Assembly: GCA_034620365.1 (NCBI GenBank)
Contig: JAQGEQ010000287.1
Location: forward strand, 124,001-188,000
Length of the DNA: 64,000 nucleotides
Origin: Pegea sp. RAD2-039
Lineage: Eukaryota > Chordata > Thaliacea > Salpida > Salpidae
Reading direction: 5' to 3'
Part shown: piece by piece, positions 22,640 through 35,394 of the stretch
Layout: each line of letters begins with the position of its first letter
How positions within the stretch are numbered: the first letter of the stretch is position 1
Program-made: the position numbers and the translations under genes
The notes under the pieces: generated by a model
The model's input: only the letters and a program-made list of their open reading frames with translations
What the model was told of the DNA's origin: nothing
Databases searched by the model: none

Positions 22640-23934
22640 TTTATCGATTAAATAATTTCGAGTCTAAACTCTCTATAAAAATATAAATGGAAAAAAAGCA
22701 GAAAATGAATGAATAAGATTTTAAATTTACTCAAGGTTGCTGCAAAAATAGTGTAAAAACAAAGTAAAACTTATATAGTTTAGACCTTGCAAAATAATTT
22801 TTTTAAATGGATAAAGGCAATTTACTGATATTAAAAACAATTATTTTGCCAGTTTTTTATGAAATCAAGTCGTTAATTAATCTTAAAAAGCTAGCTAAGA
22901 GATTGAGAATTTAAAGCAAATACCAAATAAAAAGTTATTTCAAAGTTAATTTAAAAAACATTGAACAAACCAATTTTTAGAACAAATAAAAAAACAATTA
23001 TAGTGATGAACGAAATCATTTTGATAATATCTAATAATACCGGTGTAAAAAGTAAATAATCTTTCATCTATAATTATTTTTTTTACAAATAAAATTTCTG
23101 AAAAATTACTTAACAAATCAATTATAAAAACTGTCCAAAATAAATGTAAAAAACAATGTGGGTGGTTTAATTTGTAAGATATTTGTAAGATCAGACATTT
23201 AATATCAGCTTAGATATGGAAAGTTGTTTACCGCACTGATTTTTATAAGTTAAAAAATTAAGTCAAGTTGAAAAATAAACTAGTGTTTAAAAATGTTTAG
23301 GTTAGTACCGAGATAAAGTTTACCGAGCATTTGATAAACATGATAACGAATGAATACATGAGTAGATAAAAGTACATAAATAATTAACATAGATGAAAAC
23401 TGTAGATGACAAATCTTGGGGAAGCACCTTAAATTTTATAAATTTAATAACTAATTACTTAAATAAAAATAAGATAATTAAAAAATAACAAGCTCTAATT
23501 TTTTTAATGATAACTTCTAAACTTATTTAAAATTAATTTAAAGCATAGAAAATTAATTTATGAATTAATCATCTAAGCAAATACTAGCAGTATTCTACTT
23601 GATACCCTTTTAGCAATTTCCAGCAGACTTTAGTACTGAATAAAAACAAAATTGCTCCAACTTTAGAACGAAGCAACAAATTTTAATGCATATAGAATTT
23701 TGTTTCATCATTTGGCACATCAAATCTCATAAAACCAAACCTTGAACCGTGACAAAACTTGTGATCGATAAGCAAAGCTATTTATGGCTCATTCATTTCT
23801 CAGAGTACAGACTACGCTCACATAATGGCAGTGTATACGCTTGGTAAACTCATTTTCATACTTCTATAGAAAATAAGCTTCATAAGAAATATTTACAATC
23901 TTAATTATCAAAAATTCAGTAAAGTATGACTCAA
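22640..23934. other. AT-rich intergenic stretch
   Basis: No open frame, splice-bounded coding or repeat was recognised. It includes the putative 5' region of the minus-strand CaaX gene. Confidence 0.4.
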
Positions 23935-23939
23935 CCTAA

Positions 23940-24605
23940 TTTATTCATTTATTTACTACAATAAATGTGAAGGAGGGTGCCTAAGGAGAGTACCTCCCGC
24001 TAACACACATTCTCACAAATAGCATCTATTAAGTTAGAAATATACAAATAAAAAGATGTGACTCATGGTATTTCAGCAGTCCTCAAAACATATAACACTG
24101 AACAATTACATAGAATGTTAATAATACTTTTATAATAATGAAAAGGAAAAAAATCATAGTTTAGAAATGGCAGTGTTGGTAATATTATAACGGTTCAACT
24201 TCTTTTTGAAAAACGCAAGTGATTCTGACATGACGATGTCTGATTGCAGCTGGTTTCATGTACTAATTGTGCGGTATGAGAAAAAATTTGCTCTGATTAA
24301 TGTACCAGGTGATATGGATAATAAAAAAGAAATCATCAAACTGAAGATCAATAAACTGTGAATAATTTTAAAAATAAGAATTAAGTCGTGCTTAACTCGT
24401 ATAATTTCCAGAGTATCTAGATTAAAGAAGCTGAGACGATGTTTATAACTATCGTATTTAATATTAAGTTTCCTGCATACCAATCTCGTAAATGTTGCCT
24501 GAACAGGCTCAATTTTTTGATATCACTAATTTGATATGGCATCCATGCACTAACATTGTATTCAAGAATTGGACGTACGTACAATTTGAAAAGATTAAGT
24601 ATGGA
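23940..24605 (-). mobile_element. LINE fragment, 3' portion
   Basis: 5'-truncated copy of the same LINE family. On the minus strand it encodes RT C-terminal remains (VCRKLNIKYDSYKHRLSFFN near 24483) with a deletion further on. It ends with the tail hairpin and ATAAAT repeats at 23940-24010. The frame is broken. Confidence 0.85.
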
Positions 24606-24659
24606 TATTTTTAATGATTAAGTGTAACTACATTAAGAATATCTTTCTCAGCACATATA

Positions 24660-24880
24660 AAATTATATATTTATTTATTTCAATAAATGCGGAGGAGGGT
24701 ACCTGAAAAGAGCACTTCTCGCTAACACACATTCTCACAAATAAATTCTATTTAGCCAAAAATACAGAAAGTAAAAGATGTAACACATGGTATTTCGATA
24801 GCACTCAAAGCATATAACAGTGAACAATTACATGGAATGTTAATAATATAAGAAAGAAAAAAAATCACAGTTTAGTTTAT
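24660..24880 (-). mobile_element. LINE 3' UTR fragment
   Basis: Only the 3' UTR and tail remain: the tail hairpin (GGAGGGTACCTGAAAAGAGC as read on plus) and the following ACACATTCTCACAAAT are shared with other copies. It lies directly after the preceding fragment in the same orientation, as a separate insertion. Confidence 0.8.
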
Positions 24881-25244
24881 ATGTGCTAAGAATTATATGT
24901 GCACATATCAATTCATTTTCTATCTTAGTGATACACAAGAATTTTAAATAATATATGGATCGTCAACAGAAAACCATTAATGTAGGTCCTTGTAACGTTC
25001 TTCTAAGAGCATAGCAATCTTTAATATGACCAACCACTAGCTAGCACATATAGTTGGTAAAGTTTTACTAGACAAGTCTTTAAATCTACTATACAGCTTA
25101 TATTCGGACTTTCGTTTCTTAGCTATAATATAAATCAATGTCGCTGGAGCTACTGTTGCTACTAAAACGGTCTTGCTGGATGCGCAAAATACATGTAGAA
25201 GAATAAATGTGCAAGCTGTGTAAATCAAACAAGTATAATGATAA

Positions 25245-25435
25245 AAGATGATTGTTTATAAAAGGCTTTATTTAATTTGTAAAAAGTAAATTTGTAAAGT
25301 CACAACGGTACTCTCTACAAACAACACCCAAGTCTGTTACAGGATGAACTAGTTATATACATTAGTAAGGGATGACTCATTTACATGAGCGGCAAAATAT
25401 TCTACTGTCACCTAATTTGAATATACTACATGAAG
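25245..25435 (-). mobile_element. Solo LTR of a Ty3/gypsy-like family
   Basis: On the minus strand it begins near GACAGTAGAATATTTTGCCG and shares ATGTATATAACTAGTTCAT, TTGTTTGTAGAGAGTACCGT and an AATAAA-like site with the LTRs at 32590, 33920 and 38838. No internal region follows on either side, so it is a solo LTR left by recombination or a truncated copy. Confidence 0.65.
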
Positions 25436-26840
25436 CTAAAACTCAGTTTAAAATAATGAAAAAACTGTAAAAAGTGTTTTCAAATAATTATTTACAGTAG
25501 TGTCAAAATGTTTCCACTAAAAGCTTTTACTTTTTAGCTATTCAAAATGCAAAAAAATTGATTATGAAACACAAGAAGTCAATAAAAATGAGTAGAATAT
25601 AAACTAAGTGACATGGAAAGTGCAAGCTTCAAAATATGTCTGTAAACTAAGCTCTTGTAACTATAATAAAACCACAACCAGCTTATGTCATACTTAATCA
25701 TACTATCTATCGATCAACTTACAATCACAATTCGATTCCAATACCACCGCTAGCTTTCAAAAAAGTTTGAAAAACTAATTAATAAAAACTTTGAACTTAA
25801 AAATTAAAAAGACTTCCAGTTTTAAATCATAAATCATCAGTAGAAAACTATTTTAGAAAACGTTGAGTTAATAAGACATTCTGGTTTCAGCTTTAAGTTC
25901 AAATTATGTAAATTGTCAATAGTAAACAAAACTTAAAGCGTAACTTTCATGAAAATTTAAGGTAGGGACAAGATTTTGAAACTATTATGTTATGATAAAT
26001 AAATTAGTCTGTTGAGTCAAATTCTAAACATTTTTGTCAATTTTAAAAATTTTCAGAACATTAATAATAAAAGCTCTTAAACAGTTTGAAGAAATTTTAA
26101 AACTACTTGTTAGTGTGAAAGTTGCTTGTAAGACTAGTTTTTTAAATTATACTCGTTTTTAGCAAAATTAATTTCTCATTTCCTGTTAAATTTGAATTTT
26201 ATATTTTTGTAAAAATTTTACTGAAATAGTTAAGAAAATAGCTGATTAAAGAAATAACTGGAGTATTAAATAAATTTAAAAATAATATTTATATATATAA
26301 ATATTTAAAACTACTGCTACAAAATTTATTTTGGGTATTAGCCTCTAATTGATTTTGCTTGTAAATACAATTTCATAGTAAAAATCAGTTTTAAAAAAAA
26401 ATGATTCAAAAAAAATAAAGTGTTTTTATAATTTTATTTTATAATTTATTTACTAATTGATGCAAAGAAGGACCTAACACCATACTTTAATTGATGTTAT
26501 ATAGGATAAAACTTCTTATTAAGCTCTAATTGTAAAAATATGAAAACTTGATTACTTAATAAAGTCCTGGGAAATCGGAAAGCATTACTAAAACGTTTAC
26601 TTCACACAAGGGAGTTATTCAAAAAATAAAGTTATACCTGGTTAGCATAGAACGTTTAATACAATTAATTATCGGAAAAGTTGATAGAAATGAGGAAATA
26701 CGCTTGCACAAGAAATATATCCTTTCATAAGGCATCGAATATCTAATGCATGTGCTTTTGATACAACAATTAAGTCGTGTGAAAATTTAGGTTAATTTCG
26801 GAGAATTTCAATAAGTTATTATATCGATAGAGTGAATGCT
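25436..26840. other. AT-rich intergenic stretch
   Basis: No coding or repeat structure recognised apart from A/T runs and a short TA-rich tract near 26290. Confidence 0.4.
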
Positions 26841-26852
26841 ATTAGTTTAATG

Positions 26853-26863
26853 ATATATAAATA
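26853..26863 (+). promoter_or_regulatory. TATA-like box before the SANT-like gene
   Basis: TATATAAATAG lies about 50 bases before the ATG at 26905, the right place for a transcription start near 26884 and a short leader. In DNA this AT-rich such a match can arise by chance. Confidence 0.35.
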
Positions 26864-26904
26864 GAAACTATAACCACTGACAGTCATATACCAAATACGC
26901 TTTA

Positions 26905-28412
26905 ATGAATAGTATGATGTCAGTCATTCAAGCAAACATAGCTTCAACAGTTGACGAGGCAAGTTGTAGCAGCTCAACTAGTTTTAGTAGTCTTAGTTCA
27001 AGTAGCACTTCAAAACGAAGTCCCAATTGGACTGTGAAAGGTAAGAGAAATCAAATATTGCTTACAAAGTTTTTCAAAATTTATTTTTAATCAGATTTGA
27101 TTTTCAGTCTTAGGTTTCATTCATATTTATTTATTTATTTATTTCAATAAATGCGAAGGAGGGTACCTGAAAATAGCGCCTCTCGCTAACACACATTCTC
27201 ACAAATAATATATGAATGAATTAGTTTTTTTTGTGACATTTTTTTGTGAATTTAGCTTAAAGATTTGAAAAATAAGTTTGTTTGATGATGCAAAATTTAT
27301 TTTCTATTTGATGTTTATAATTAAAAGTATTTGTATCACAGAAATAGAAGCTCTCATTCAATTTATAAAAGAAAATGATCAAAGAACGATCCTACTAAAC
27401 CAAGGAGAGATTCCAAAGGGAATAAACGCAACGAAGAAACGTTATTGGCAAACTGCAGCTGGTTTCGTGAATCAAGCTTCTAGTAATAACAGATGCTGGA
27501 GACAAGTGCGGAAGAAGTACAAGGACTATTCGTATATCGCCAAAAGTTCAATGAAAGCTGGCAAGTTGCTTAAACATATTGGCAATAATTAAAAGTATCA
27601 TTTATTTTGAAAATTATTTTCATGTAACACAAGTTTGCATTTTTATTCAACAGCACTTAAGCTGCCTTTCTAGCTTCACTTTGTAAATAGCTATTTGAAA
27701 GTTTAACTTATAAAGTTTTTATTTATAAAAATTTGATGCCATTCATTCCTTTACAGAATCAGAGAGGCAAGAAGATAATAACTGCAGTGATAAGCTAGAA
27801 GCAAACTTTGTTCTAAAACAGAATCTTCAAAGCACATCTGATGAATGTTATCAAGATGACTCTAAAAGTAATGAGTCATCAAAGTTGTCGTTTGAGGAAA
27901 GAGAGAAAGATGGGGATGGATATATGCTATTTTGTAGAAACACCCAAGCGGATTCTGACAAATTTATCAAAAATAATGAAGACCAAAGCTGTGTAGTCCT
28001 AGACTCGGATGAAGATGAATCGGAAGAGATTATGCCGCATAAAAAACGTGCAAAAATAATGAGCCCACAAAATATGAAAAAAAAGTTAGAAAATAAGAAT
28101 AAAAGAAAGATCTACTCTCATGCATGGAACTCTCAAAGTAAAGATCAAAATAGAAAGATGAAAAATAAGCTAAACACAGCTCAATATTATCAAGATAGAA
28201 TTCGACTTGAACGTCAAAAGTTGTTTGTATGCCACAAAGTGCTTCTAAGTGTTCAAGATATGGCTCGTTCTTTGAATAAGCTGGCAGGAACAGTTGACTC
28301 GATAAGCTCCTTTGAAAAAAGTTCTCACTACTTGGAAGGCTTGCACACCTTGAAACTACCAGAGTGGTCAACTGAGTGTGAATCCAGTGATCAGGAGTAT
28401 TTTCATCAATAA
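26905..28412 (+). CDS. Myb/SANT-like DNA-binding domain protein, three exons, about 331 aa
   Basis: Exon 1 (26905-27040) encodes a Ser-rich head and SPNWTVK. Exon 2 (27342 to about 27545) continues EIEALIQFIKEN...YWQTAAGFVNQ...CWRQVRKKYKDY, the three-helix Myb/SANT-like fold with its spaced tryptophans. Exon 3 (27757-28412) encodes an acidic, Ser-rich linker (VVLDSDEDESEEIMP), a basic segment, and a helical C-terminus YYQDRIRLERQKLFVCHKVL...QDMARSLNKLAG, as in MSANTD-type and Harbinger-linked regulators. The exon 2 donor is uncertain: phase requires GCCAAAA|GTTC, a weak site, otherwise exon 2 ends at TAA 27592. Likely a nuclear DNA-binding regulator, possibly domesticated from a transposon. 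Confidence 0.75.
27121..27212 (-). mobile_element. Very short LINE tail in an intron
   Basis: About 90 bases of the LINE 3' end, comprising TTTATT repeats, the tail hairpin and ACACATTCTCACAAATAATA, lie in antisense orientation inside intron 1 of the SANT-like gene. Extreme 5' truncation. Confidence 0.85.
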
Positions 28413-28985
28413 AAACCACTTTCGTCGACAGACAATGATTATACAAATATATTACTTTGTCACCTAATTTTGATTTTAGTGTTAAGTATTAATAAGATGT
28501 TGTGTTCGATACTAAGTTTTTTAAATTACTGATTAGCATATAAAATAAAGCTTTTTAAAACTTTTATGAATTTTTTAATTTTAAATTCTTTAAACTATAG
28601 TTATCAGATTTTAAATTAAAAGATTTGTAATTGTTTAGATGCACTTTTGAACAGACGTGTTTGCTATATCTTGTGAATAAACCAAGTTTTATTCTAAAAG
28701 CCTTTTGAATAAATATAAGTTCCTAACATTACTAAAGTAAATCCATTTTTTAAAGTTTACTTTTAAAAACTGCTATTGAGCTAGAATTCCGTATCTCATT
28801 ACCATTCGACAGGTTGAGGAGAAAATGACTATATAAGTTAGGTTATTTTACAATTCGCTGTAAAAATCTGCGACTTTTTCAGACTTTAGCTTTAAGTTAA
28901 AGCTAAATATTAGAGTAGCCAAGTAAAAAACAAAAAACGGATGTATTAAAATCTCACATGTGCTTACTTGGAAGCTAGTAAAATA
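28413..28985. other. AT-rich gap downstream of the SANT-like gene
   Basis: Probably 3' UTR and spacer; AATAAAG at about 28544 could serve as a polyadenylation signal. Nothing else seen. Confidence 0.35.
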
Positions 28986-28987
28986 TA

Positions 28988-29241
28988 GTAAAAGTTGAAC
29001 CGTTATAATATTGCCAACATTGTCATTTCTAAACTATTTTTTTCTCTTTCTGATATTATTAACACTCCATGTAATTGTTCACTGTTATATGCTTTGAGTG
29101 ATATCGAAATACCATGTGTTACATCTTTTACTTTCTATATTTTTGACTAAATAGATGTTATTTGTGAGAATGTGTGTTAGCGAGAGGTGCTCTCTTCAGG
29201 TACCCTCCTTCGCATTTATTGAAATAAATAAATAAATAAGT
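28988..29241 (+). mobile_element. LINE 3' end fragment
   Basis: Starts within the last codons of ORF2 (AACCGTTATAATATTGCC), then the complete 3' UTR, the tail hairpin (GAGAGGTGCTCTCTTCAGGT) and AAATAAATAAATA. Plus orientation, strongly 5' truncated. Confidence 0.88.
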
Positions 29242-32200
29242 TACAGTAGTTTAAAGTTTACTAATTTCAAATAAAAATTCAATAAAATATTTATTTGTTT
29301 ATAAAAAGATATTAAGTATCAAATTAAGAAAGGTAAACTTCAATGAATAATTTTTGTATATTTTAAAGAAACGCTTTAAAATAATCTAGATAAGTCTTAA
29401 ATAAGGAAAACTAATGAAATAAAAAACTGATCAATTAATACTTCCAAATATTCTGAATATAAATATAACCTAGTTCAATTTTTTAAATGAAATGGAAACG
29501 AAAACATTCGATTATTTACATTAAAACTGCTGGAAATAATTTTTATTTCATCACTTCTTTAATTTCAAAAAGGCAGAAGAAAGAATTACAAAAACTGTTT
29601 TTATATCGAATAAGTACGATCAAGTTAGTTGTTTAAGTTTCATTCATATAAATGATACTACAACTAGCTGGGTCGTTGTAACGCATTAAACAGTCAGACT
29701 TCATAAACTTTAGAATAAGTAAGATAAGAACTCCCAGAGTATACATCTATATCACTAACCGATTTTTTTGAATTGAAAACTTACACATAAATTTTATATG
29801 AAAATAGCTTATTTGATCAATCAACCTGCGGATATATCGGTATGTGAATCTAAAGATATCTTCTTTTTATTTTACCGTACTGAAGTTTTCATCAAGAAGC
29901 TCTTTTGGAAGATCTCAGCAGTGTTTGAGATTAGTTCGATTATTAAAAAAATATTTGAGTCTTATTAATGGTTAAGTTGTTTGAATTAAACTTTTCGTTG
30001 ATTTGAAACATTTTATTTGAATAAAAGGATTTAATGGTTTTAAACAAGACTTTACACTTTAATATCTCGACTGAATGTACTATGACTTTCAAATAAAATA
30101 TGAAAGCTTCAATAATGAAAGATGTTAGAAAAATTTTAGAAAGCTTTCAACTTAGAATTACATTAGAATTATTTATGATCAAGTTTTTAGTAAAGTAACT
30201 AGTGATGACATTTCAAACTGTTTTTCGAAATAGCACTTTATCTTTAATTTTTTTAGAAGGTTATAAACAAAGATGGTAGTATAAAGCACATATTAATTTA
30301 AGTTTATGTGGCTAAAAACAGATGAGTATCTAGCAAATCAATTTAATTGTTTTAAAATAGACTATAATCCTCAACTTGAGATTTGATTCAGTTTATTAAT
30401 ATAATAAATGAAATGTACAATATTTATATACAAAGACAGCAAACCTCAGAAAAATTAGCTTTTAATTTTCCTAGCTTATAAAATTATTTCAAAATAAAAG
30501 GGTTTAAAAAATTTGATACAAACAAAAGTGTAACAACGATTTATTGTGAAAACTAAACTAATACGACTTTCAACTAGCTTATCTAAAAATAATCTTGATT
30601 TAAAGCTAATTTAAGACACTGAAATAATACACCTAAAAATAAATAGATTTAAAGTCAGTCGATTTGTCTAAATGCACAAAATATTCTTAATCTCTTAAAA
30701 TATCAGCTGTCTTAAATTTTGAATCAAAGATAGCCAAGATGGTTTTGTCTACTTGTCTACTTGTCTACTTGTATTGTGTTAATTAAATTACAAATAAAAA
30801 CAGCTTTTTTAAGATTCTTATTTAAAAACACTTTTGATCTTTTTAAATTTTTAGATCTTTACAATTTACAAGACTGTAGCATGGAGAAAAATCATCAACA
30901 TCTTTTTTGAACCAAGTTAGTGCCGACGATGCAGAAAAGGAAGAAAGATAAGGGTTTTACTGTCACCCAGCAATTGCATTTATCACACCCTTTTAAATAT
31001 GCAGCCAGGTGTACCCTTTGTGTATTGGCTTATTTAGTAACAAACACGCCTACCATAAGAACTTAAACCATAATTCCATCTTTATACTCATTGTAAGTGC
31101 GTAGTTTGCAAATACTCTCTTTTTTTGCATATTCTCTATTTTCAAACCTCTAAGTACTGCCAACATAAAAAAATCTCAACTTCTCATTTACTTTATTTTA
31201 ATAGTTTTAAAATAACACAGTTTCTACATTTACTTAAAAAAATTTCTGTTTAACAATATTAGTAGTCTGATAACTCATCTCTGTTATAATTCATATTTAT
31301 AGCAATTCATAAAAATTAGGTTTGGTAGCCCTCTTGTTTTCTCTCAATAATGGTTTATTTAATTTATGAGGCAACCTGGCCTGATACATTGTGTGAATTT
31401 TCCAAATCCACAAATTCAACATTTTGTTAAATTCTTAAACTAGTTTTGTCAAAGCTTGACAATCTTAAATCAAGAAAACTCAAATCTTTTGAAATGTTAT
31501 TTGTTAGAAAAATGATGAACAGAATTCTTTTAGAATTTGAAACGGTGAAACTACGATAATTTTTAAGTCTAAATAATTGTGGAGTCCTGATTGTACATTG
31601 CTAACAGCAAGACTGTAAAAAAATATTCTGTAAATAAATTGTATTTTGCAACGTTATTTATATTTAGATCTATTATAATTTTACGATTTTTTTTTCGTAA
31701 AAAAAACTTGAAAGTTTTGTCATTGAAGATGTAAGACTTGGAATTGTTTAATTTTTATTTAAGTCTCATTCCATCCACAGCTTTGACTTCTAAACCCTCT
31801 TCAAAAATATGTTATTATTTTACGAAAGGGTGTAAAGGAATCCTTAGAGTTTGTACTAGAGTTAACGAGACAAAAATACTCTAATTACGCAGTAGGTGTA
31901 GAAAATGCTTCAATAAATCACATGGTGAAAACCATAAAGCCGTTATTTTAGTGAGAATAACAAAATGATTAATTTAGTGACTACTTGATGATTGAATTGA
32001 GATAGAACTTTTTATTGATTTTGTTATTTGATAATCTCAGCCGACTGTAATGAATATGATAGTACTCTATTTACAAAAGATACTTTATAGAGTCTTTGAT
32101 GTTTATTGATTTGAACGCCAAATTTTTAATCTTTTGTAATCTTTTTAGTTCATTAGTACTAGAAAGTACCTTGTAGAAGTTTAAAGCAGATCACAGAAGT

Positions 32201-32589
32201 ATTATTATTATTTAGTCAAAGAAGAAAGTATGTTCTGTCTACAGCTAACGTGACAAATAGTCTCAAATAAGATTATAAAAGCTCCTCCAGCGGCTTGCCT
32301 AAACATTCAAGTTTTACTTTAAATTTAAAGTTGTTGTATCCCGATAAAAGTTGATAAAAGTAATCTTTTATTAAATAATTTTAATATTTAACTCTGCTTT
32401 CCTCATATATTTGTGACACTTACTCATATAAATAAAGTAGATTTATAGAGTATTTACGAACTTAACACGTTGTAAAAACATCAAATAAGGAAAATTACTT
32501 AACATAAAGTTGAGTCAACAATTTAAAAATTATAGCAACCATTTTTTGGGGGGTTTTATATTTTATAATCTATAATAAGAATGTGTAAT
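29242..32589. other. Long AT-rich intergenic stretch
   Basis: No coding region recognised over 3.3 kb. A small TGTCTACT microsatellite (three units, about 30746-30770) and a slightly GC-richer patch near 30880-31080 are the only landmarks. Confidence 0.4.
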
Positions 32590-32745
32590 TGACAATGTGT
32601 CATCCTCTAATACTCTATTCACCTAGTTCACTGTGTATCTGACTGTGGTGTCGTTTGTAGCGTGTACCGTTGTTTCTAGTCGCTTTTATAACTGAATAAA
32701 GCTCTCAGAACGAGTTATTATCATTACAATTTTTCAATTGAATAA
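32590..32745 (+). repeat. 5' LTR (partial) of the gag-only element
   Basis: Direct repeat of 33920-34085; the first 30 or so bases of the family LTR (TAGAATATTTT..CC) are missing. Confidence 0.65.
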
Positions 32746-33919
32746 TTTTGTTCTTGGGCGAAATGTTGTTTGACGTTATTGGAATTTAGCACAGTTAAAG
32801 CTTAGCAATAGTTAAGATAGTTTCTGTTTGATATACCTAGTATACTTTATACTTTTTTATACTTTTGTATATATTTTTTACTGTAACAAATTTAAAAAGA
32901 AAAGGTAGCGTTTGTTGAAACCAGACAAGCTGTCCATAAACCAAATAGTCCCTCAACAGCCATGGAGTGGCGTCACTGAAAGACAACTTTTACTATTTTC
33001 TTAGACAAGTGTGTACTGAATGAGAATGGTGAACACAAATGGGCTGCACTTGTGAATTCTGCAGGCTCAGAAGTGTACCAGGACTTTTAGATTTGTCAGA
33101 CTTATGTATAAGCTAAAGCGACGCTAAAACGGTTAAATGTAAGGAAACTAAATGAAATTTTTGTGTGTCATTTGCTACGAACAAAAAAACAGAAGTCAAG
33201 TTAATCTTCAAAAGATTTTCGATTGCATGTTTCCTAGATGGTATGATGCTGGATTTATTTATAGATGGATTATCCTCATCAGATAAAGGGTAGAGGTTGT
33301 TACAGCTTGAAACTTTTACAATGAATGCGGTGACACTAGAAGATGCTCGACAGAGCAACTGATACTTTGGTGCTGGCAGATCGGGTAAAGTTGCAGAAGA
33401 AGCAGTAAATTCAATGGAGCTTGCTTAAGAAGGAGGACTAAGCGGAACCGACAGTAGCGGCCATGAAAGAAATTTGTTTTATACGTGGAAGCAGCAAACC
33501 TCATGATTTAAACGAAATCCCCAGCTGGTTCAAGTATATGTTTTAAATGTGGAAGCTAGGGCCACTATAGTTGAGTCTGTCATACTCAGAAAATGTCTTC
33601 CAAGAAACAGTCAGTAAAGCAAAGAAATGAGAGAGCTGCAGTGACTAGCTAAAGACATGAATTACTGGGATTTATTCGATCATCGGATAAATTAAACCGA
33701 GTAATAGTGGATGTTGCGGGTAAATTATTAAAGGAACTTATTGATACCAAATTGTAATAGATGTTGGCAGAGAGAACATTATAGTCATTCGTGTGATGTT
33801 CAAATTGGGTCATCTAAGAAGTAGCTGCAGAGGAAAAGAAATAAGAGAAGAGCTACAACGACGCTAATTGTGTGACATTCACAAGCATCTAGATGCTCTA
33901 GTTATTGAGGTATGATGTT

Positions 33920-34085
33920 GGTGGTAGAATATTTTTCCACTTGCGTAAATGTGTCATCCCCTACTCTATATAGCTAGCTCATTGTGTAGCTGACTGTGGT
34001 GCTGTTCGTAGCGTGTACCGTTGTTACTAATCGTCTTTACAATTGAATATTGCTCTCTTAAAGAGTTATTATAATTACAATTACT
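33920..34085 (+). repeat. 3' LTR of the gag-only element
   Basis: Starts near GGTAGAATATTTTTCCACTT and ends about ATTATAATTACAATT. It contains the GTAGCTGACTGTGGTG core shared with the other LTRs in the window. Confidence 0.65.
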
Positions 34086-34439
34086 TAAAAATTAATAGTT
34101 TAGATAGCACAAAAACATGAAAAAATTACTTTAGTTCATCTAGAAATATATAAAATGTTTAGAAGTTATGTAAAATATTTAAACGTGATAAAAATAGCTT
34201 TAATAACAAAAGTATTCATGCCAAAAAGGTTTGAATTTTAAAATAATGTAATACATTTTTAGAGCTTATAGTCCTGGAAATTTGTCAAAAATAATGCCCG
34301 AAGATAACCCTAAAGAAACCGATCGTGGCAGGAATTGTTATTTTTTGAAATAACCAAAACTAACCGAAATCTTATTCTTAGTTGTCTCACTTTGCCATAT
34401 TTTTATTTTCTACAATATATTTCGCTTTTATCTTTCATG

Positions 34440-34817
34440 TGCCTACCAAGCAGGAGGTTCCGGGTTTGATTCCAGGTGGACACATATTTATGACAAGGAA
34501 AATTCCATTGAAAAAACCCGTGTAGAAGAGTCTTGTGAGTCTGGTAGAACGACAACACTTCTAGGAGGCGCAAAACCCCGATTTTAAAGCCAAAGTTGGC
34601 GCCCCACAGGCAATTCATCTCTGTACTCATCTCTGTTTTGGCAGCTCCTGCGACGCCAGCTGGACGCAGCTGCATTAGTCTGTCTGTTCCGCTGCATAGC
34701 CTGGCTCGTGGAGAGTGGAATCCTGATGCATGAACCACAGATTGATCTACATAACTTCTGCCCTGGCACATATATGTATGGACGCTCGCAAAAATGTTCT
34801 GAAACGGGCAAAAAAAA
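34440..34817 (+). mobile_element. tRNA-headed SINE
   Basis: The 5' part carries a B-box-like GGTTTGATTCC followed by AGGTGGACACATATTTATGA, shared with the tRNA-like head of the SINE at 40157-40347. A GC-rich body follows, similar to 4760-5070, and the copy ends in GGGCAAAAAAAAT. The A-box half of the head is missing. Antisense frames of 140 and 92 codons over the body are judged non-functional. Confidence 0.75.
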
Positions 34818-35114
34818 TCTTTCATATTTCTCCCATACTATCAGAATAATAAATCTTTTCAAAGGTCATTATCTGAAGTCTAAACGATAATTGAGATTGC
34901 AAAATTATAATGTTTAAGCTATAAATCAAAGGTTATCTAAATACAAAAGGTATATTCAGCTTTTAAAAGTAAATAATTATATAACTTATAAACTTTTGCT
35001 TGATTATTGAGCTTTATAATGTACTACATCAAATCTTTTTTTCTTCTTTTTTAGATTAGTCCTTTTATTATTACTATTTGTAGAATAAACATACTACTAA
35101 TCGATTATCTTTTT

Positions 35115-35235
35115 TTTTCAACGCATGACTGCACAAAGTGTTAGTGGCTATCACAAAATGTACACTTATAGCGAATAAAAACAAAATATATTAACTAAAG
35201 AAAGATAATGAAAAGTTACTAAGTATCACAAGTTG
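35115..35235 (-). repeat. Diverged duplicate of the 22105-22200 exon-like segment
   Basis: Shares the ordered words CAACGCATG.CTG, ACAAA.T.TACA.CT, GAA.AAAAACAAAAT and GAAAGATAATGAAAAG with 22120-22190. Read on the minus strand the coding-like core is C-x2-C...SCVE, broken by TAA. No homologue of the neighbouring exons was found around it. Confidence 0.45.
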
Positions 35236-35394
35236 ACAAAGTTAATGTAAAAAAAAGCAGAAAACTTCAAAGTAAGTTATAAGTTATGAATAAATAAAAA
35301 AAAACAAATGAAGAAACTAGGCAGCATTATTATTTGTAAGGTAATTTACTTAATCTTTCTTTTGAATGAAATTTTAAAAGAAGTGATAGATTTT

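Larger units (their letters stand above)
32590..34085 (+). mobile_element. Short Ty3/gypsy-like element: LTR, gag remains, LTR
   Basis: LTR-like segments at about 32590-32745 and 33920-34085 are direct repeats sharing ATGTGTCATCC, GCTGACTGTGGTG, GTAGCGTGTACCGTTGTT and GAGTTATTAT. Between them are gag remains: FLDKCVLNENGEHKWAALVN (33000) and a zinc knuckle CFKCGS.GHYS..C (33537), then a second degraded one. There are many stops and no protease, RT or integrase, so it is a small gag-only, non-autonomous or decayed element. The 5' LTR appears truncated at its start. Confidence 0.7.

Noticed and set aside
28030-28446. 138-codon minus-strand frame
   Set aside because: Antisense shadow of the SANT-like gene's third exon.
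33113-33504. Minus-strand frames of 81 and 62 codons
   Set aside because: Antisense to gag remains of the LTR element.
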